A DNA stretch of 31,138 nucleotides from an uncultured Porphyromonadaceae bacterium (GCA_900548705.1 URLF01000025.1:1-31138); one strand, 5' to 3'; counted from the first letter of the stretch, positions 21,580-30,150 are shown. Numbers and translations are program-made. The notes: generated by a model from the sequence alone, not told the origin.

Positions 21580-22296
21580 TCAGGACTGGGCTTCTTTGCG
21601 CTTGCGGCGCCATATGGCGCGTTCTTCCGGCGGGAGTTTCTCGGTGGCGTAGGAAAGGGTAGTGGCGGAAAGCTCCGGGAGATGAGCTTCCAGGAATGAG
21701 AGCATGGCCGGAAGGTCCTTCTTCCCGGTCTCACGCAACACCCATCCCACTGCCTTGCGCATAAGGTCGTGAGGGTCGGAGATAAGCTTGGCACATAGTT
21801 CGAAGGCCAAGGCGGTGTCGGCGGATTTCATTACGGGACGCAGTGTAGACACCACCGAGGCGCGGCGCACCCAGAGGTTGGGGTCTTCAGCCATCCTCCT
21901 GACAGTATCTTGGTGGCGGCCGGCGCGTATTTCCTCCCCGAGGATATATGGCGCGGAGAGGTCGACAAGATCCCAGTTGTTGGCTCCGTGGAGATTGCCG
22001 AGATAAAACCTGATGGTCTCTTCAGGAGATTTCCGGTAACGGGCAACCAAGGCAAGAAACCCTCCCAACCGGTATTCGTGGACAGGATGAGAAATCATGG
22101 CTGCGATTGATTCGAGGGGAATATGGGCATATTTCTTGGAGATGGCCCGGTTGGCCGGGACGGTGATGCCTACGAAATGGTCGCCATAACCATATTCCCC
22201 TTCTCCGGTTTTGAAAAAGCGGGCAAGGATTTTGGCTTTCTCTGGATCGGAGACAGCATCGAGTTCCTCTTGCCATTTTTTGAGCAGTTCTGACAT
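21580..22296 (-). CDS. AlkD-like DNA alkylation repair glycosylase
   Basis: HEAT-repeat DNA glycosylase of the AlkC/AlkD family that excises N3- and N7-alkylpurines. The 238-residue product matches AlkD (about 237). Residues equivalent to the B. cereus catalytic set W109, D113 and R148 are present as W108 and D112 in NNWDLVDLS and R144 in NLWVRRASVVS. The frame continues 48 codons upstream, but the ATG used begins the family N terminus (MSELLKKWQEEL). It is flanked upstream by a TAACTTTG element on the same strand. The following PH-domain gene could be co-transcribed. Confidence 0.9.
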   Translation of the reverse strand: MSELLKKWQEELDAVSDPEKAKILARFFKTGEGEYGYGDHFVGITVPANRAISKKYAHIPLESIAAMISHPVHEYRLGGFLALVARYRKSPEETIRFYLGNLHGANNWDLVDLSAPYILGEEIRAGRHQDTVRRMAEDPNLWVRRASVVSTLRPVMKSADTALAFELCAKLISDPHDLMRKAVGWVLRETGKKDLPAMLSFLEAHLPELSATTLSYATEKLPPEERAIWRRKRKEAQS

Positions 22297-22344
22297 TCTG
22301 TTGCGGGATGTAAGTTGACAATCGGCCGCGTGGCGACCTTTCCG

Positions 22345-22352
22345 CAAAGTTA
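22345..22352 (-). promoter_or_regulatory. -7 element for the AlkD-like gene
   Basis: The minus strand reads TAACTTTG, 49 bases before the ATG at 22296, in the gap after the MFS gene. The -33 box was not found. Confidence 0.5.
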
Positions 22353-22390
22353 CGGAAAAATCAACGTTTTTCAAATACCCGATGCCGATG

Positions 22391-23647
22391 TCAGCTTTGT
22401 GCTCCGGTGGTGTCCCAGATGAATGATTTGCGCGACACAATACCGGCGATTATAGTGACGAGCAGTATGAAACCGTTCAGGTAGTATGGGAAATTGGCGT
22501 TGCGGGTGTGGAGCAACGCTTCGCATGCTTCCACTACGAACGGGGCCATGGCTATCGCTATGTAATTGCCAATCAGCACTATCGAGAAGAACTTGGTGTC
22601 GGATTTCTTGTCGGGGGCGATGCGGGTGGTCTTGTTGTAGATGATAGGCTGCATTATGCCATAGCCGAAGCCAACCATCAGCACACCGATGATATAAGAG
22701 GCGTAGGAATGGAACATGCCGAGCATGAAGACGCCGATGGTTGAAACCGCGAGAGCCAGGTATGGGCTCGTCCTGCCGCATTTGTTAAGATACCAGGGAA
22801 GGATGAATCCCCCGGCTGTGGCCGTCACATAGAACATCGCCGAGGCCACACCGACATCACGGGTGCTGAAGCCGTAATGCTTCATGGTGAAGGGGAGGTA
22901 ATAGGAGAACACGATGACGCAGTAGGTGACTATCAGGTAGAGGATGACCAGTCCTGTGAGGGTCTTCCATGGAAGTCTGCGGCTTGCCGTGGATGGGGCG
23001 GATGCCTGTGCCGCTTTGAGTGACGGCGTCGGGTTCGGGGTCGGGTTTTGGGCCGGGATGAAGTGATGACGGACAAAACTGTTGGTCATAAACGGCATCA
23101 GAGCCAATGGGATAAGTGGTACGAGATAGACGGCGAAACAGGCATGCCATCCATATTCGGCCATCCAGCCCACGAACAGAGTGGCGAGGATTACCATACC
23201 GTTGGAGACTCCGGAGTCCATGCCTAATGCCTGGAAGCGTGCCGCTCCGGTGAAATATTCGCCGATGAGCCCGGTGGCGATAGGGATGACGAGTCCGCAT
23301 CCCACACCGAGCAGGCAGCTTATTATAATCAGGGCCGACATCGAATTGGCGAAGAAATAAAGCACTCCCGAGAGGGTGAAAAGAGCCAGGCCGGCCGACA
23401 GCACCCATGTCTGGTTGCGCAGGTTGGCGAGTTTCCCGGCGAAGAGGATGAATGGGATGACGATGAAGTTGGGAAGCACCGACAGAAGCTGAATCTGGAG
23501 CTGGCTCGCGTCGGGGAAAACATCATCGAGCTTCCCCATGATGGGGGAGATGGCCAATCCGGGGAGATTGACCGTAAGAGACACCGACAGAATGGCGATC
23601 AGTGTCATCAATGGCAATTTGCCGTTGCCTGACGAGACATATTTCAT
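22391..23647 (-). CDS. Major facilitator superfamily transporter
   Basis: A 418-residue inner-membrane protein with twelve predicted helices in two halves, for example LMTLIAILSVSLTVNLPGLA, SALIIISCLLGVGCGLVIPI and GVLMVGFGYGIMQPIIYN. The motif-A region after helix 2 is degenerate (GKLANLRNQTW). A Pro/Ala/Thr-rich cytoplasmic linker (NPTPNPTPSLKAAQASAPS, about residues 200-222) separates the halves. The substrate cannot be told from the sequence; drug, sugar or small acid export are all possible. It is followed by the AlkD-like gene, which seems to have its own promoter. Confidence 0.9.
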   Translation of the reverse strand: MKYVSSGNGKLPLMTLIAILSVSLTVNLPGLAISPIMGKLDDVFPDASQLQIQLLSVLPNFIVIPFILFAGKLANLRNQTWVLSAGLALFTLSGVLYFFANSMSALIIISCLLGVGCGLVIPIATGLIGEYFTGAARFQALGMDSGVSNGMVILATLFVGWMAEYGWHACFAVYLVPLIPLALMPFMTNSFVRHHFIPAQNPTPNPTPSLKAAQASAPSTASRRLPWKTLTGLVILYLIVTYCVIVFSYYLPFTMKHYGFSTRDVGVASAMFYVTATAGGFILPWYLNKCGRTSPYLALAVSTIGVFMLGMFHSYASYIIGVLMVGFGYGIMQPIIYNKTTRIAPDKKSDTKFFSIVLIGNYIAIAMAPFVVEACEALLHTRNANFPYYLNGFILLVTIIAGIVSRKSFIWDTTGAQS

Positions 23648-23755
23648 AGTCCTGAGTTTTAGACTTTATGGATTCCATGAACCTGAATTATATTCGTTCA
23701 CATTATTTTAAACATATCTTGAGGGGAAAAAGATGGGATTGTCAGGGAATTTCGG

Positions 23756-23763
23756 TAATTTTG
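23756..23763 (+). promoter_or_regulatory. -7 element of the SGNH-MBOAT-DHHW cassette
   Basis: TAATTTTG, about 20 bases before the GTG start. A TTG lies 14 bases upstream, closer than usual. Confidence 0.45.
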
Positions 23764-23783
23764 CAGGCTAATTTCTCAAAAGT

Positions 23784-24629
23784 GTGAATAGATTGATAAA
23801 TAAGTTGTTGATGGTGTCGCTCCTTGTTGTCTCCGGCTTATGGGCCGAGGCTGCTGAGCCAACTCCACTGGAGGGACAGACGGTAGTGCTGCTCGGCGAC
23901 TCCAACACATGGATTGGCGGGGATGACTGTTCCGTTCCGCGAGGATGGAATTTCTGGTTCGCCAAGGATATGGCTCCCGACAGTATCAGGAGCTATGCCC
24001 GCAGCGGGGCCACCTGGAGCCATACTTCCCGGACAACCCCCGACACGTCGGAATACTCCGAGGTGATAACCGACAACAACGTTGTCTACAACCAGGTAAT
24101 GAGACTAATGGAGGCGGTAGACAGCGGCATACAGACTACCCCCGACCTGATAATGATAGCCGCCGGGACAAACGATGCCTGGTTCCCTCAGTTCCGCCCC
24201 GAAGAGTTCTCCAGAACCGCTCGCGAGGCCTTGGGACGTGAGGTTGTGGAGTTACTTGGGCTGCATCCCGGTAAAATCCTCTCCCTGCCGGAAGCGGTCA
24301 GATATGATTTGCTGATACTGCAGGTCCGGTTCCCGATGGCCCGGATAATCGTCATGACCCCCCTCCAGTCTGTGAAGATATCCCCCGAGATGCTGGCCGA
24401 TGTGAGCGCAATCATCGAGGAGGTGGCTTCCGCGACGGGGGCAGCCGTTATCCGGCAGGATCTTCTCTGTCCGGTTGACAGCCGCAATGAGATGACACAC
24501 CGCAGGCTGACCACCGACGGCACCCACACCTCCGAGGAGGGGGCGCGTCGCAATGCCGCTGTCATCGCCGATTGTGTGAGGCAAATTTATAATCCCCGCC
24601 ACTCTTTGGATTCCCTTCAATTGAAATAA
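23784..24629 (+). CDS. Secreted SGNH/GDSL hydrolase
   Basis: Secreted esterase- or acyltransferase-like SGNH hydrolase of 281 residues. The start used is GTG, opening the signal peptide (NRLINKLLMVSLLVVSGLWAEAA); an ATG nine codons later at 23811 is an alternative. Catalytic elements: S40 in VVLLGDSNTWIGG (block I), G-TND with N130 in MIAAGTNDAW (block III), and D245-GT-H248 in TTDGTHTSEEG (block V). It is six bases upstream of an MBOAT acyltransferase gene, suggesting a role in adding or removing acetyl groups on a periplasmic glycan. Confidence 0.88.
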   Translation: MNRLINKLLMVSLLVVSGLWAEAAEPTPLEGQTVVLLGDSNTWIGGDDCSVPRGWNFWFAKDMAPDSIRSYARSGATWSHTSRTTPDTSEYSEVITDNNVVYNQVMRLMEAVDSGIQTTPDLIMIAAGTNDAWFPQFRPEEFSRTAREALGREVVELLGLHPGKILSLPEAVRYDLLILQVRFPMARIIVMTPLQSVKISPEMLADVSAIIEEVASATGAAVIRQDLLCPVDSRNEMTHRRLTTDGTHTSEEGARRNAAVIADCVRQIYNPRHSLDSLQLK

Positions 24630-24635
24630 GCTGAA

Positions 24636-26081
24636 ATGGTTTTCTCCGACCTGTTTTTCCTTTTCGTTTTCCTCCCGGCCTTCATCATCCTTTACAGGTT
24701 TGGCGGATGGCTTGACGGACGCCATGTCCAAGACCACGAAACCCCGTCGCATATCTGGCGCAACGCGATACTGGTGGTGTTCTCCCTGCTTTTCTATGCC
24801 TGGGGAGAACCGATATATGTGTTGCTGATGATTGTAACCGTGCTTCTCAACTATCTTTCCGCCCTATGGATGGTCAGTTGGAAGGCGACGCGCAAACTGG
24901 CCCTTGTCGTGGGGCTGATAATCAACCTGCTTATTCTCGGGTCGTTCAAGTATCTGGGATTCTTCGCCCGCACTCTTGACAGTATCGGTTCTCATATCGA
25001 TGTCCCTGAAATCAGCCTGCCGATTGGTATCAGCTTCTATATCTTCCAGTCGGTGTCATACCTTGTGGATGTCTACCGGGCGGAGGCTCCGGCCCAGCGT
25101 CGTTATGCCGACCTGCTGCTCTACATATCGATGTTCCCGCAGCTTATCGCCGGACCTATCGTCCGTTACGATACGATTGCCCGGGAAATCAATTCACGCC
25201 ACGCCACCCCCGACGACATCTATGACGGCGCGTTCCGTTTCCTGATAGGACTTGGAAAGAAGGTCATCCTCGCCAACCAGTTCTCCGAGATTTCCGACCG
25301 TTTCCTTGCCGACGGGCTTGGATCGCTGTCGACCGGCGGCGCGTGGATAGGGATACTGGCCTTCACTTTCCAGATATATTTTGATTTCTCCGGGTATTCG
25401 GATATGGCGATAGGTATAGGCCGCTGTCTCGGATTCCATTTCAAGGAGAACTTCAACCATCCGTATTGTTGCGACACCATCACCGATTTCTGGCGTCGCT
25501 GGCATATGTCGCTCGGAAGTTTCTTCCGCGACTACGTCTACATACCTCTCGGCGGCAACCGTCGCCGCCAGTGGTTCAACATCCTCGTGGTGTGGTTCCT
25601 TACCGGGATGTGGCATGGCGCAAGCTGGAATTTCATCATCTGGGGACTTTATTTCGGCCTCATAATAATGGTCGAGAAGTTCACCATCATCCCGCGGCGC
25701 GACAAGATTCCCCGTCCGCTGCTCCATCTCTATTCCCTGTTGATAGTGGTGTTGGGATGGGGGATATTCTATTTCGATGACATAGGAGCCTTGTCGACTT
25801 TCTTCAAGGCGATTTTCGGAGTATCTGACTATCCGACAGATTTCACGGTCGAGGGGGCCATATTCGACAACTTCTGGCTCTGGATTACAGCGATTCTTTT
25901 CTGTATGCCGGTCAGGGGATGGGTGTCCTCGGTTCCCGAGAGGCTCATGCCGGGTCATATGGGGACAGTCCGCAACATAACCCTTGTGTCCCGTGTCGCG
26001 GTGGCTGCCGTGATTCTCGTCATAAGTGTGGCGTTGCTCATCGGAGCCACCAACAATGCTTTCCTCTACACCAGATTCTAA
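24636..26081 (+). CDS. MBOAT-family O-acyltransferase (AlgI-like)
   Basis: Polytopic membrane acyltransferase of 481 residues that passes acetyl groups across the membrane to an exported polysaccharide. The invariant histidine is H327 in LTGMWHGASWNFIIWG. The second conserved histidine is H290 in FWRRWHMSLGSFFRDY. YIPLGGNRR and QIYFDFSGYSDMAIG are standard AlgI/DltB motifs. It starts six bases after the SGNH gene and is followed 24 bases later by a DHHW gene, like the algI-algJ/algX arrangement for alginate acetylation. The glycan acceptor here is unknown, and no polymer-synthesis genes lie in the window. Confidence 0.94.
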   Translation: MVFSDLFFLFVFLPAFIILYRFGGWLDGRHVQDHETPSHIWRNAILVVFSLLFYAWGEPIYVLLMIVTVLLNYLSALWMVSWKATRKLALVVGLIINLLILGSFKYLGFFARTLDSIGSHIDVPEISLPIGISFYIFQSVSYLVDVYRAEAPAQRRYADLLLYISMFPQLIAGPIVRYDTIAREINSRHATPDDIYDGAFRFLIGLGKKVILANQFSEISDRFLADGLGSLSTGGAWIGILAFTFQIYFDFSGYSDMAIGIGRCLGFHFKENFNHPYCCDTITDFWRRWHMSLGSFFRDYVYIPLGGNRRRQWFNILVVWFLTGMWHGASWNFIIWGLYFGLIIMVEKFTIIPRRDKIPRPLLHLYSLLIVVLGWGIFYFDDIGALSTFFKAIFGVSDYPTDFTVEGAIFDNFWLWITAILFCMPVRGWVSSVPERLMPGHMGTVRNITLVSRVAVAAVILVISVALLIGATNNAFLYTRF

Positions 26082-26105
26082 CCGATTTTAACCGTCTGAC
26101 ACGCG

Positions 26106-27659
26106 ATGAAACGCGCTAATATATTTCTCGCCCTGATAGGTGGCCTTTTCCTGGGCCTGGCCATCATTTTCCTGATATTCCCCCGTCCGAAGTTCTCCGA
26201 GGTTGAACGGCGTGAGCTGAAGACTTTCCCTGAGTTCAGTGTCGACAGGCTCCTTGACGGAAGCTTTATGTCCGACGTGTCATCATGGTTCAGCGACAGC
26301 CAGCCTTTCCGCGACGAGTTCATGACCCTCAGCATGGCCATCAAGAAAAAGATGGCCCTCCAGCGCGGGGAAGGGGAGGAGCAGTTTGTGTTTCACCAGA
26401 CAGGGGATGTCGGGGCTGACCTTGTTCCCGGCGGGATGGATGAGGATGAAGACCAGTCAGCCGGAGAACTTGCCGATGCCGGGGAGCGCGACATTCCGGA
26501 TGGTGATATATCCGCCGCCGACGGGGAGGAGTCAAAGATGTCGAAATCAGGCATCCTTATAGTCGGCAGTGGCGACAAGGTGAGGGCTTTGATGAATTAC
26601 AGCGGTTCACCCTCCGCCGGGAATGCCTATGTCTCGATGGTCAACGCCTACAAGGAAGCCCTGGGACCGGGAATCAAGGTGTATTCGATGGTGGCCCCGA
26701 TTGCGATGGAGTTTTATTGCCCCGAGGAGGCCCGTAAGCGTCCGGGACTGTACAAGTCGCAGCTTCCGACCATAAGGCACATCTATTCCTCACTCTCGCC
26801 TGAGGTCCACGCGGTGAACGCTTACAGCGCGTTGTCTGACCATGCCCATGAGGACATCTACCTCCGCACCGACCATCACTGGGCACCCCTGGGGGCATAT
26901 TACGCCGCCAGGGAGTTCGCACGGGTTGCCGGAGTGCATGTGCCGGAGCTGTCAGAGTTCGATGAGAATGTCATCCACCGCTTTGTCGGCTCGATGTATG
27001 GTTACTCCAAGGACATCTCGGTCAAGAATGCCCCGGAGGATTTCATCTACTACACCCCCAAAGACAAATCCTATACCTCGACATTCACGGTCATAAATCT
27101 TGACAAAGATTTCAGGATGATTGGTGAGGGGAAGCCCTTCAAGAGCCAGTTCTTCAAGAAATTCAAGGATGGGAGCGGCAACGCTTACCTCACCTTCATG
27201 GGGAGCGACTTCCTGATAGTGAAGGTGGAGACCGGGGTCAGGAACGGCCGCAAGCTTGCCATCCTTAAAGACAGCTACGGCAATGCGATTCCGGGCTACC
27301 TCTTCGGTTCGTTCCAGGAGGTGCATGTGCTTGATTTCCGTTACTTCCCCCACAACATCGTCGATTATTGCCGTCGCAACGGCATCACCGATTTCCTCTT
27401 TGTCAACAACATCTTCAATGCCTGCAGCTCCGGGGTGGCGGCGAAATCCAGGGCTCTGCTGACCCGCAAAGACCGCTCCTTCGCCCCATCCACCACTACC
27501 GAAGAGAAGGCCGCCTCTCCCGGGAATCACAAGGATGTGGATACCCCGGCAGCGGAGCCGACTCCCGAAATACCGGCAAATATGCCTGAAGAGGATGCTC
27601 CGGATGGCCCAGAACCGCTTCATACAACACCCACGGACACTCCGCCGGACACTTTATAG
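26106..27659 (+). CDS. DHHW-family protein (AlgJ/AlgX-like acetylation partner)
   Basis: A 517-residue, membrane-anchored periplasmic protein: one N-terminal helix (IFLALIGGLFLGLAIIFLIF), then an SGNH-like domain. The family motif is D256-H257-H258-W259 in LRTDHHWAPLGAYYAA. The catalytic serine candidate lies in ILKDSYGNAIPGYLF (GDSx-like position), as in AlgJ and AlgX. Two oddities: an acidic stretch rich in Asp, Glu, Gly and Ala at about residues 97-150 between the first part and the SGNH core, and a Pro/Glu/Thr-rich disordered C-terminal tail of about 55 residues (after SRALLTRKDRSF). It would receive acetyl groups from the MBOAT protein. Identification is good; the acceptor is not known. 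Confidence 0.88.
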   Translation: MKRANIFLALIGGLFLGLAIIFLIFPRPKFSEVERRELKTFPEFSVDRLLDGSFMSDVSSWFSDSQPFRDEFMTLSMAIKKKMALQRGEGEEQFVFHQTGDVGADLVPGGMDEDEDQSAGELADAGERDIPDGDISAADGEESKMSKSGILIVGSGDKVRALMNYSGSPSAGNAYVSMVNAYKEALGPGIKVYSMVAPIAMEFYCPEEARKRPGLYKSQLPTIRHIYSSLSPEVHAVNAYSALSDHAHEDIYLRTDHHWAPLGAYYAAREFARVAGVHVPELSEFDENVIHRFVGSMYGYSKDISVKNAPEDFIYYTPKDKSYTSTFTVINLDKDFRMIGEGKPFKSQFFKKFKDGSGNAYLTFMGSDFLIVKVETGVRNGRKLAILKDSYGNAIPGYLFGSFQEVHVLDFRYFPHNIVDYCRRNGITDFLFVNNIFNACSSGVAAKSRALLTRKDRSFAPSTTTEEKAASPGNHKDVDTPAAEPTPEIPANMPEEDAPDGPEPLHTTPTDTPPDTL

Positions 27660-27689
27660 ATGAGACAGGTAAATCTTGTTTGCCTGAAA

Positions 27690-27721
27690 TTTGCAGGGGT
27701 GGGAAAAAAACAGTAACTTTG
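27690..27721 (+). promoter_or_regulatory. Promoter of rplS
   Basis: TTTG at 27690-27693, 20 bases, TAACTTTG at 27714-27721. It matches the consensus fully. Confidence 0.8.
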
Positions 27722-27729
27722 CGCCGAAA

Positions 27730-27771
27730 TTCGCAATCTCTGGTGGGACAAGGCTGCCCGCGAATATTGCG
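27730..27771 (+). promoter_or_regulatory. Structured leader of rplS mRNA
   Basis: In the leader of about 75 bases TTCGC (27730-27734) can pair with GCGAA (27760-27764), while CGCAAT (27732-27737) can pair with ATTGCG (27766-27771). The stems overlap and exclude each other. A ribosomal-protein autoregulatory leader is possible. Confidence 0.35.
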
Positions 27772-27803
27772 ACATTGTTGAACTTTTTTTAAAGCTTTAA
27801 AAA

Positions 27804-28163
27804 ATGGATCTTATCAAAGTAGCCGAAGAGGCATTTGCTACCGGCAAACAGCATCCTGATTTCGGCCCCGGCGACACCATCACCGTTGCTTACCGCATCA
27901 AGGAAGGTAACAAGGAGCGTATCCAGCAGTATCGCGGCGTCGTTATCAAAATTACCGGCGAAGGTACCAAGAAGCGTTTCACCGTCCGCAAGATGAGCGA
28001 CAATATCGGTGTTGAGCGTATTTTCCCCATGGAATCACCTTTCATCGACTCCATCGTGGTGAACAAATACGGTAAGGTACGCCGTGCGAAACTTTACTAC
28101 CTCCGCGCCCTCACCGGCAAGAAAGCCCGTATCAAGGAGCGCCGCGTAGTGAAGAAGGACTAA
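27804..28163 (+). CDS. rplS: 50S ribosomal protein L19
   Basis: Ribosomal protein of the 30S-50S interface, 119 residues, the normal length. Typical segments are PGDTITVAYRIKEGNKERIQ, in the first half, then YRGVVIKITG, the FTVRKMSDNIGVERIFP block and the basic end AKLYYLRALTGKKARIKERR (split in the family alignment). It is monocistronic here, with its own promoter and an intrinsic terminator, instead of the rpsP-rimM-trmD-rplS order found in many bacteria. Identification is certain. Confidence 0.98.
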   Translation: MDLIKVAEEAFATGKQHPDFGPGDTITVAYRIKEGNKERIQQYRGVVIKITGEGTKKRFTVRKMSDNIGVERIFPMESPFIDSIVVNKYGKVRRAKLYYLRALTGKKARIKERRVVKKD

Positions 28164-28222
28164 TTACAGTCCGCCCTGTATGGAGGGCTTGCCCCTCCTG
28201 CGGTGTCTTCAAAGCAAAAACA

Positions 28223-28263
28223 ACTCCCGTCGAGCCGTATGGCCTGGCGGGAGTCGCTTTTTA
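28223..28263 (+). terminator. Intrinsic terminator after rplS
   Basis: ACTCCCG at 28223-28229 pairs with CGGGAGT at 28248-28254, followed by CGCTTTTTAT. Confidence 0.85.
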
Positions 28264-28337
28264 TATGGATGTGTTTTACATAGGGTTCATATCGCAGCGG
28301 CCTGGAATGTCGGCCGTTGGCAAATCAAAGAGTGATG

Positions 28338-29267
28338 TCAGTCGTTGACAAACTTGACCTGGGCTGACGCGAAAATCGAGATGTCGAGTTTCTGCATCAC
28401 ATCGATGATGGCTTTCGCGGCTTTCACGCTTACACCGGCGGGGTTGAGTTCGGGGGCATAGGCGGCAATCGCCATCACGCCCGGGATGATGCCGAGGATG
28501 GCACCGCCGTAGGATGATTTCGCGGGAATACCGGATGCTACCAGCCAGGGGGCATGCATCTTGTGGGGGCCTTTGGCTGCCATGAGGGCTACCACATTCT
28601 GGGTGATGGCTCCGTCAAAGACGGTCTTGCCGGTGACGGGATTGACACCGTCGGCGGCGATGGTGGCTCCCATTGTGGCGAGCTGCTGGGTGGAGGCGGT
28701 CATCGCCAACGCCTTCAGATAGAGGTTGGCAGACAGGGACGCGTCATCATACAGATAATAGCCGTCAGCGGCCAGGGTGTCGATAAGCTTGGTGTCCGTG
28801 GCCTCCTTCTGGAGAGCTTGGTAAATCTTGTCACAAAGCTCAGGAGCAGACCCCATCAGGTCGATCATTCGGTTCTCATATATATTCCATTTCGATTCCG
28901 GGTCTCCGACAGGCTCGATTGCGGAAAATGCGCGGATTCCGTGGGCACTGAAGCTCAGCCCTTTGGGCTTCTCCGGCACCTTCTTGCAGGGGCATTGCCC
29001 CGACTTCTTGATGAGTTCCATCGGGGAATTCTGGGAGAAAAGCACGGTTGACAAGGCCACCTTGGAGATTGAGCCGAGAGGAGATTTGACATCCGTGTCA
29101 CCTTTGTTTATGAGAGTCCCGTCAGGAAGCATCACCGAAATGCCGAAGGCTTTGACATCTGCGCAGGCGTTGCGTGAATCCACTTCGCCCTCTTTGAGAG
29201 ATTTGTTGGCCTCATACGCCTCATCAACGGCCTTACGGAGGTCAGATAAAGAGATTTTACGTTCCAT
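28338..29267 (-). CDS. glsA: Glutaminase (GlsA family)
   Basis: Serine-type glutaminase of the beta-lactamase-like fold that hydrolyses glutamine to glutamate and ammonia. The 309-residue length is normal. S66-x-x-K69 (GSISKVAL) is the nucleophile and base. DGVNPVTGKTVFD and VASGIPAKSSYGGAIL match the family motifs GVNPxTG and SGVPAKSGVGGGI. The canonical NAGAI segment reads ENRMIDLMGSA here, and a Cys/Lys/Pro-rich insertion (QCPCKKVPEKPK) follows the nucleophile helix, so it is a divergent member and substrate specificity could differ. Transcribed alone, convergent with rplS. Confidence 0.88.
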   Translation of the reverse strand: MERKISLSDLRKAVDEAYEANKSLKEGEVDSRNACADVKAFGISVMLPDGTLINKGDTDVKSPLGSISKVALSTVLFSQNSPMELIKKSGQCPCKKVPEKPKGLSFSAHGIRAFSAIEPVGDPESKWNIYENRMIDLMGSAPELCDKIYQALQKEATDTKLIDTLAADGYYLYDDASLSANLYLKALAMTASTQQLATMGATIAADGVNPVTGKTVFDGAITQNVVALMAAKGPHKMHAPWLVASGIPAKSSYGGAILGIIPGVMAIAAYAPELNPAGVSVKAAKAIIDVMQKLDISIFASAQVKFVND

Positions 29268-29432
29268 ATATTTGAGTTGTTGTTTTTGGTTTTTGGTTAT
29301 GGTCTCTGAATATCTTTTTTCAATAGGATAAACACCTCGCCTGGCGGTTTGGTTTGGCTTACGGCAGGGGAGGGGGTAGGATAATAAAGGTTAAAAACCG
29401 GATATTCTCAGTGAATAGTGGGGAAAAACGAG

Positions 29433-29440
29433 TAATTTTG
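29433..29440 (+). promoter_or_regulatory. -7 element of the UmuD-like gene
   Basis: TAATTTTG, 19 bases before the ATG, so the transcript would be nearly leaderless. No clear -33 box and no LexA box were recognised. Confidence 0.5.
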
Positions 29441-29459
29441 TGAAAATCAAATTTTGCAG

Positions 29460-29900
29460 ATGGCGCTTACGATTGAATTGCTGAGTCCGGATCTCTCCAC
29501 ACCGCTCCCGCTTCCGTTTGCCGAAAGCGGCATACAGGCCGGTTTCCCCTCTCCGGCGGAAGATTGCATCACGGAGAACCTTGACCTGAACCAGCTGCTT
29601 GTCAGGCATCCCGCCGCCACGTTTTACGGTCGGGTTTGGGGTGATTCAATGATAGATGAAGGGATAGCCCCGGGCGACATCATTGTGATAGACCGCTCGT
29701 TGGAACCTGTCAGCGGAGACCTCGCTTTGTGTTGTGTCGATGGGGAGTTTACCTTGAAACGGGTCCGTTTTGAGCGAAACCGCGTTTGGCTGATTCCGGC
29801 GAATGAGATGTTCGACCCCATACTTGTCACCCCGGAAAGGGAATTTCAGGTTTGGGGAGTGGTGACATACACGATAAAAAACAACCGTCGCCCGCGTTGA
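29460..29900 (+). CDS. umuD: UmuD-like S24-family self-cleaving protease
   Basis: A 146-residue LexA/UmuD-type protease. The self-cleavage site is A27-G28 in IQAGFPSPAED. The catalytic serine is S63 in WGDSMIDEGI and the lysine is K100 in FTLKRVRF, almost the same numbers as E. coli UmuD (S60 and K97). It lacks an N-terminal DNA-binding domain, so it is UmuD-like and not a repressor. In damage-inducible operons UmuD precedes the polymerase UmuC, but here the next gene is glmS, 277 bases on, so it is an orphan. A TTG two codons upstream is a possible but unlikely start. Confidence 0.9.
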   Translation: MALTIELLSPDLSTPLPLPFAESGIQAGFPSPAEDCITENLDLNQLLVRHPAATFYGRVWGDSMIDEGIAPGDIIVIDRSLEPVSGDLALCCVDGEFTLKRVRFERNRVWLIPANEMFDPILVTPEREFQVWGVVTYTIKNNRRPR

Positions 29901-30058
29901 TCAGGCTATGCTGAATAGGCGACAGATACCAAAAAATATCATAAGGTGTTATTTATTTAAACATTTGTTAACTCTCTCATAATCTCCCTATTATCCCCGG
30001 AATATGCAGGGCCGATTGTGATTTTTCGGTGTAGGGGATGTCGTCCCGAATGTTTCCG

Positions 30059-30091
30059 TTTTGGAAATGTCGCGTATTTTCAGTAACTTTG
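30059..30091 (+). promoter_or_regulatory. Promoter of glmS
   Basis: TTTTG at 30059-30063, 20 bases, TAACTTTG at 30084-30091. It matches the consensus fully and lies 86 bases before the ATG. Confidence 0.78.
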
Positions 30092-30098
30092 CATTCAA

Positions 30099-30150
30099 TT
30101 GATTACCCTCTTTTCATACGCACCTGCGGATGCCGGTGCTATTCAATCAA
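30099..30150 (+). promoter_or_regulatory. Folded leader of glmS mRNA
   Basis: TTGATT at 30099-30104 pairs with AATCAA at 30145-30150 and encloses the hairpin GCACC (30120-30124) with GGTGC (30135-30139). It does not resemble the glmS ribozyme. It may affect translation or be incidental. Confidence 0.3.

Noticed and set aside
25194..25958. 254-codon minus-strand open frame opposite the MBOAT gene
   Set aside because: Shadow of a well-supported gene, with a protein-unlike composition rich in Glu, Pro and Arg.
26952..27623. 223-codon minus-strand open frame opposite the DHHW gene
   Set aside because: Antisense shadow; no domain, start signal or promoter.
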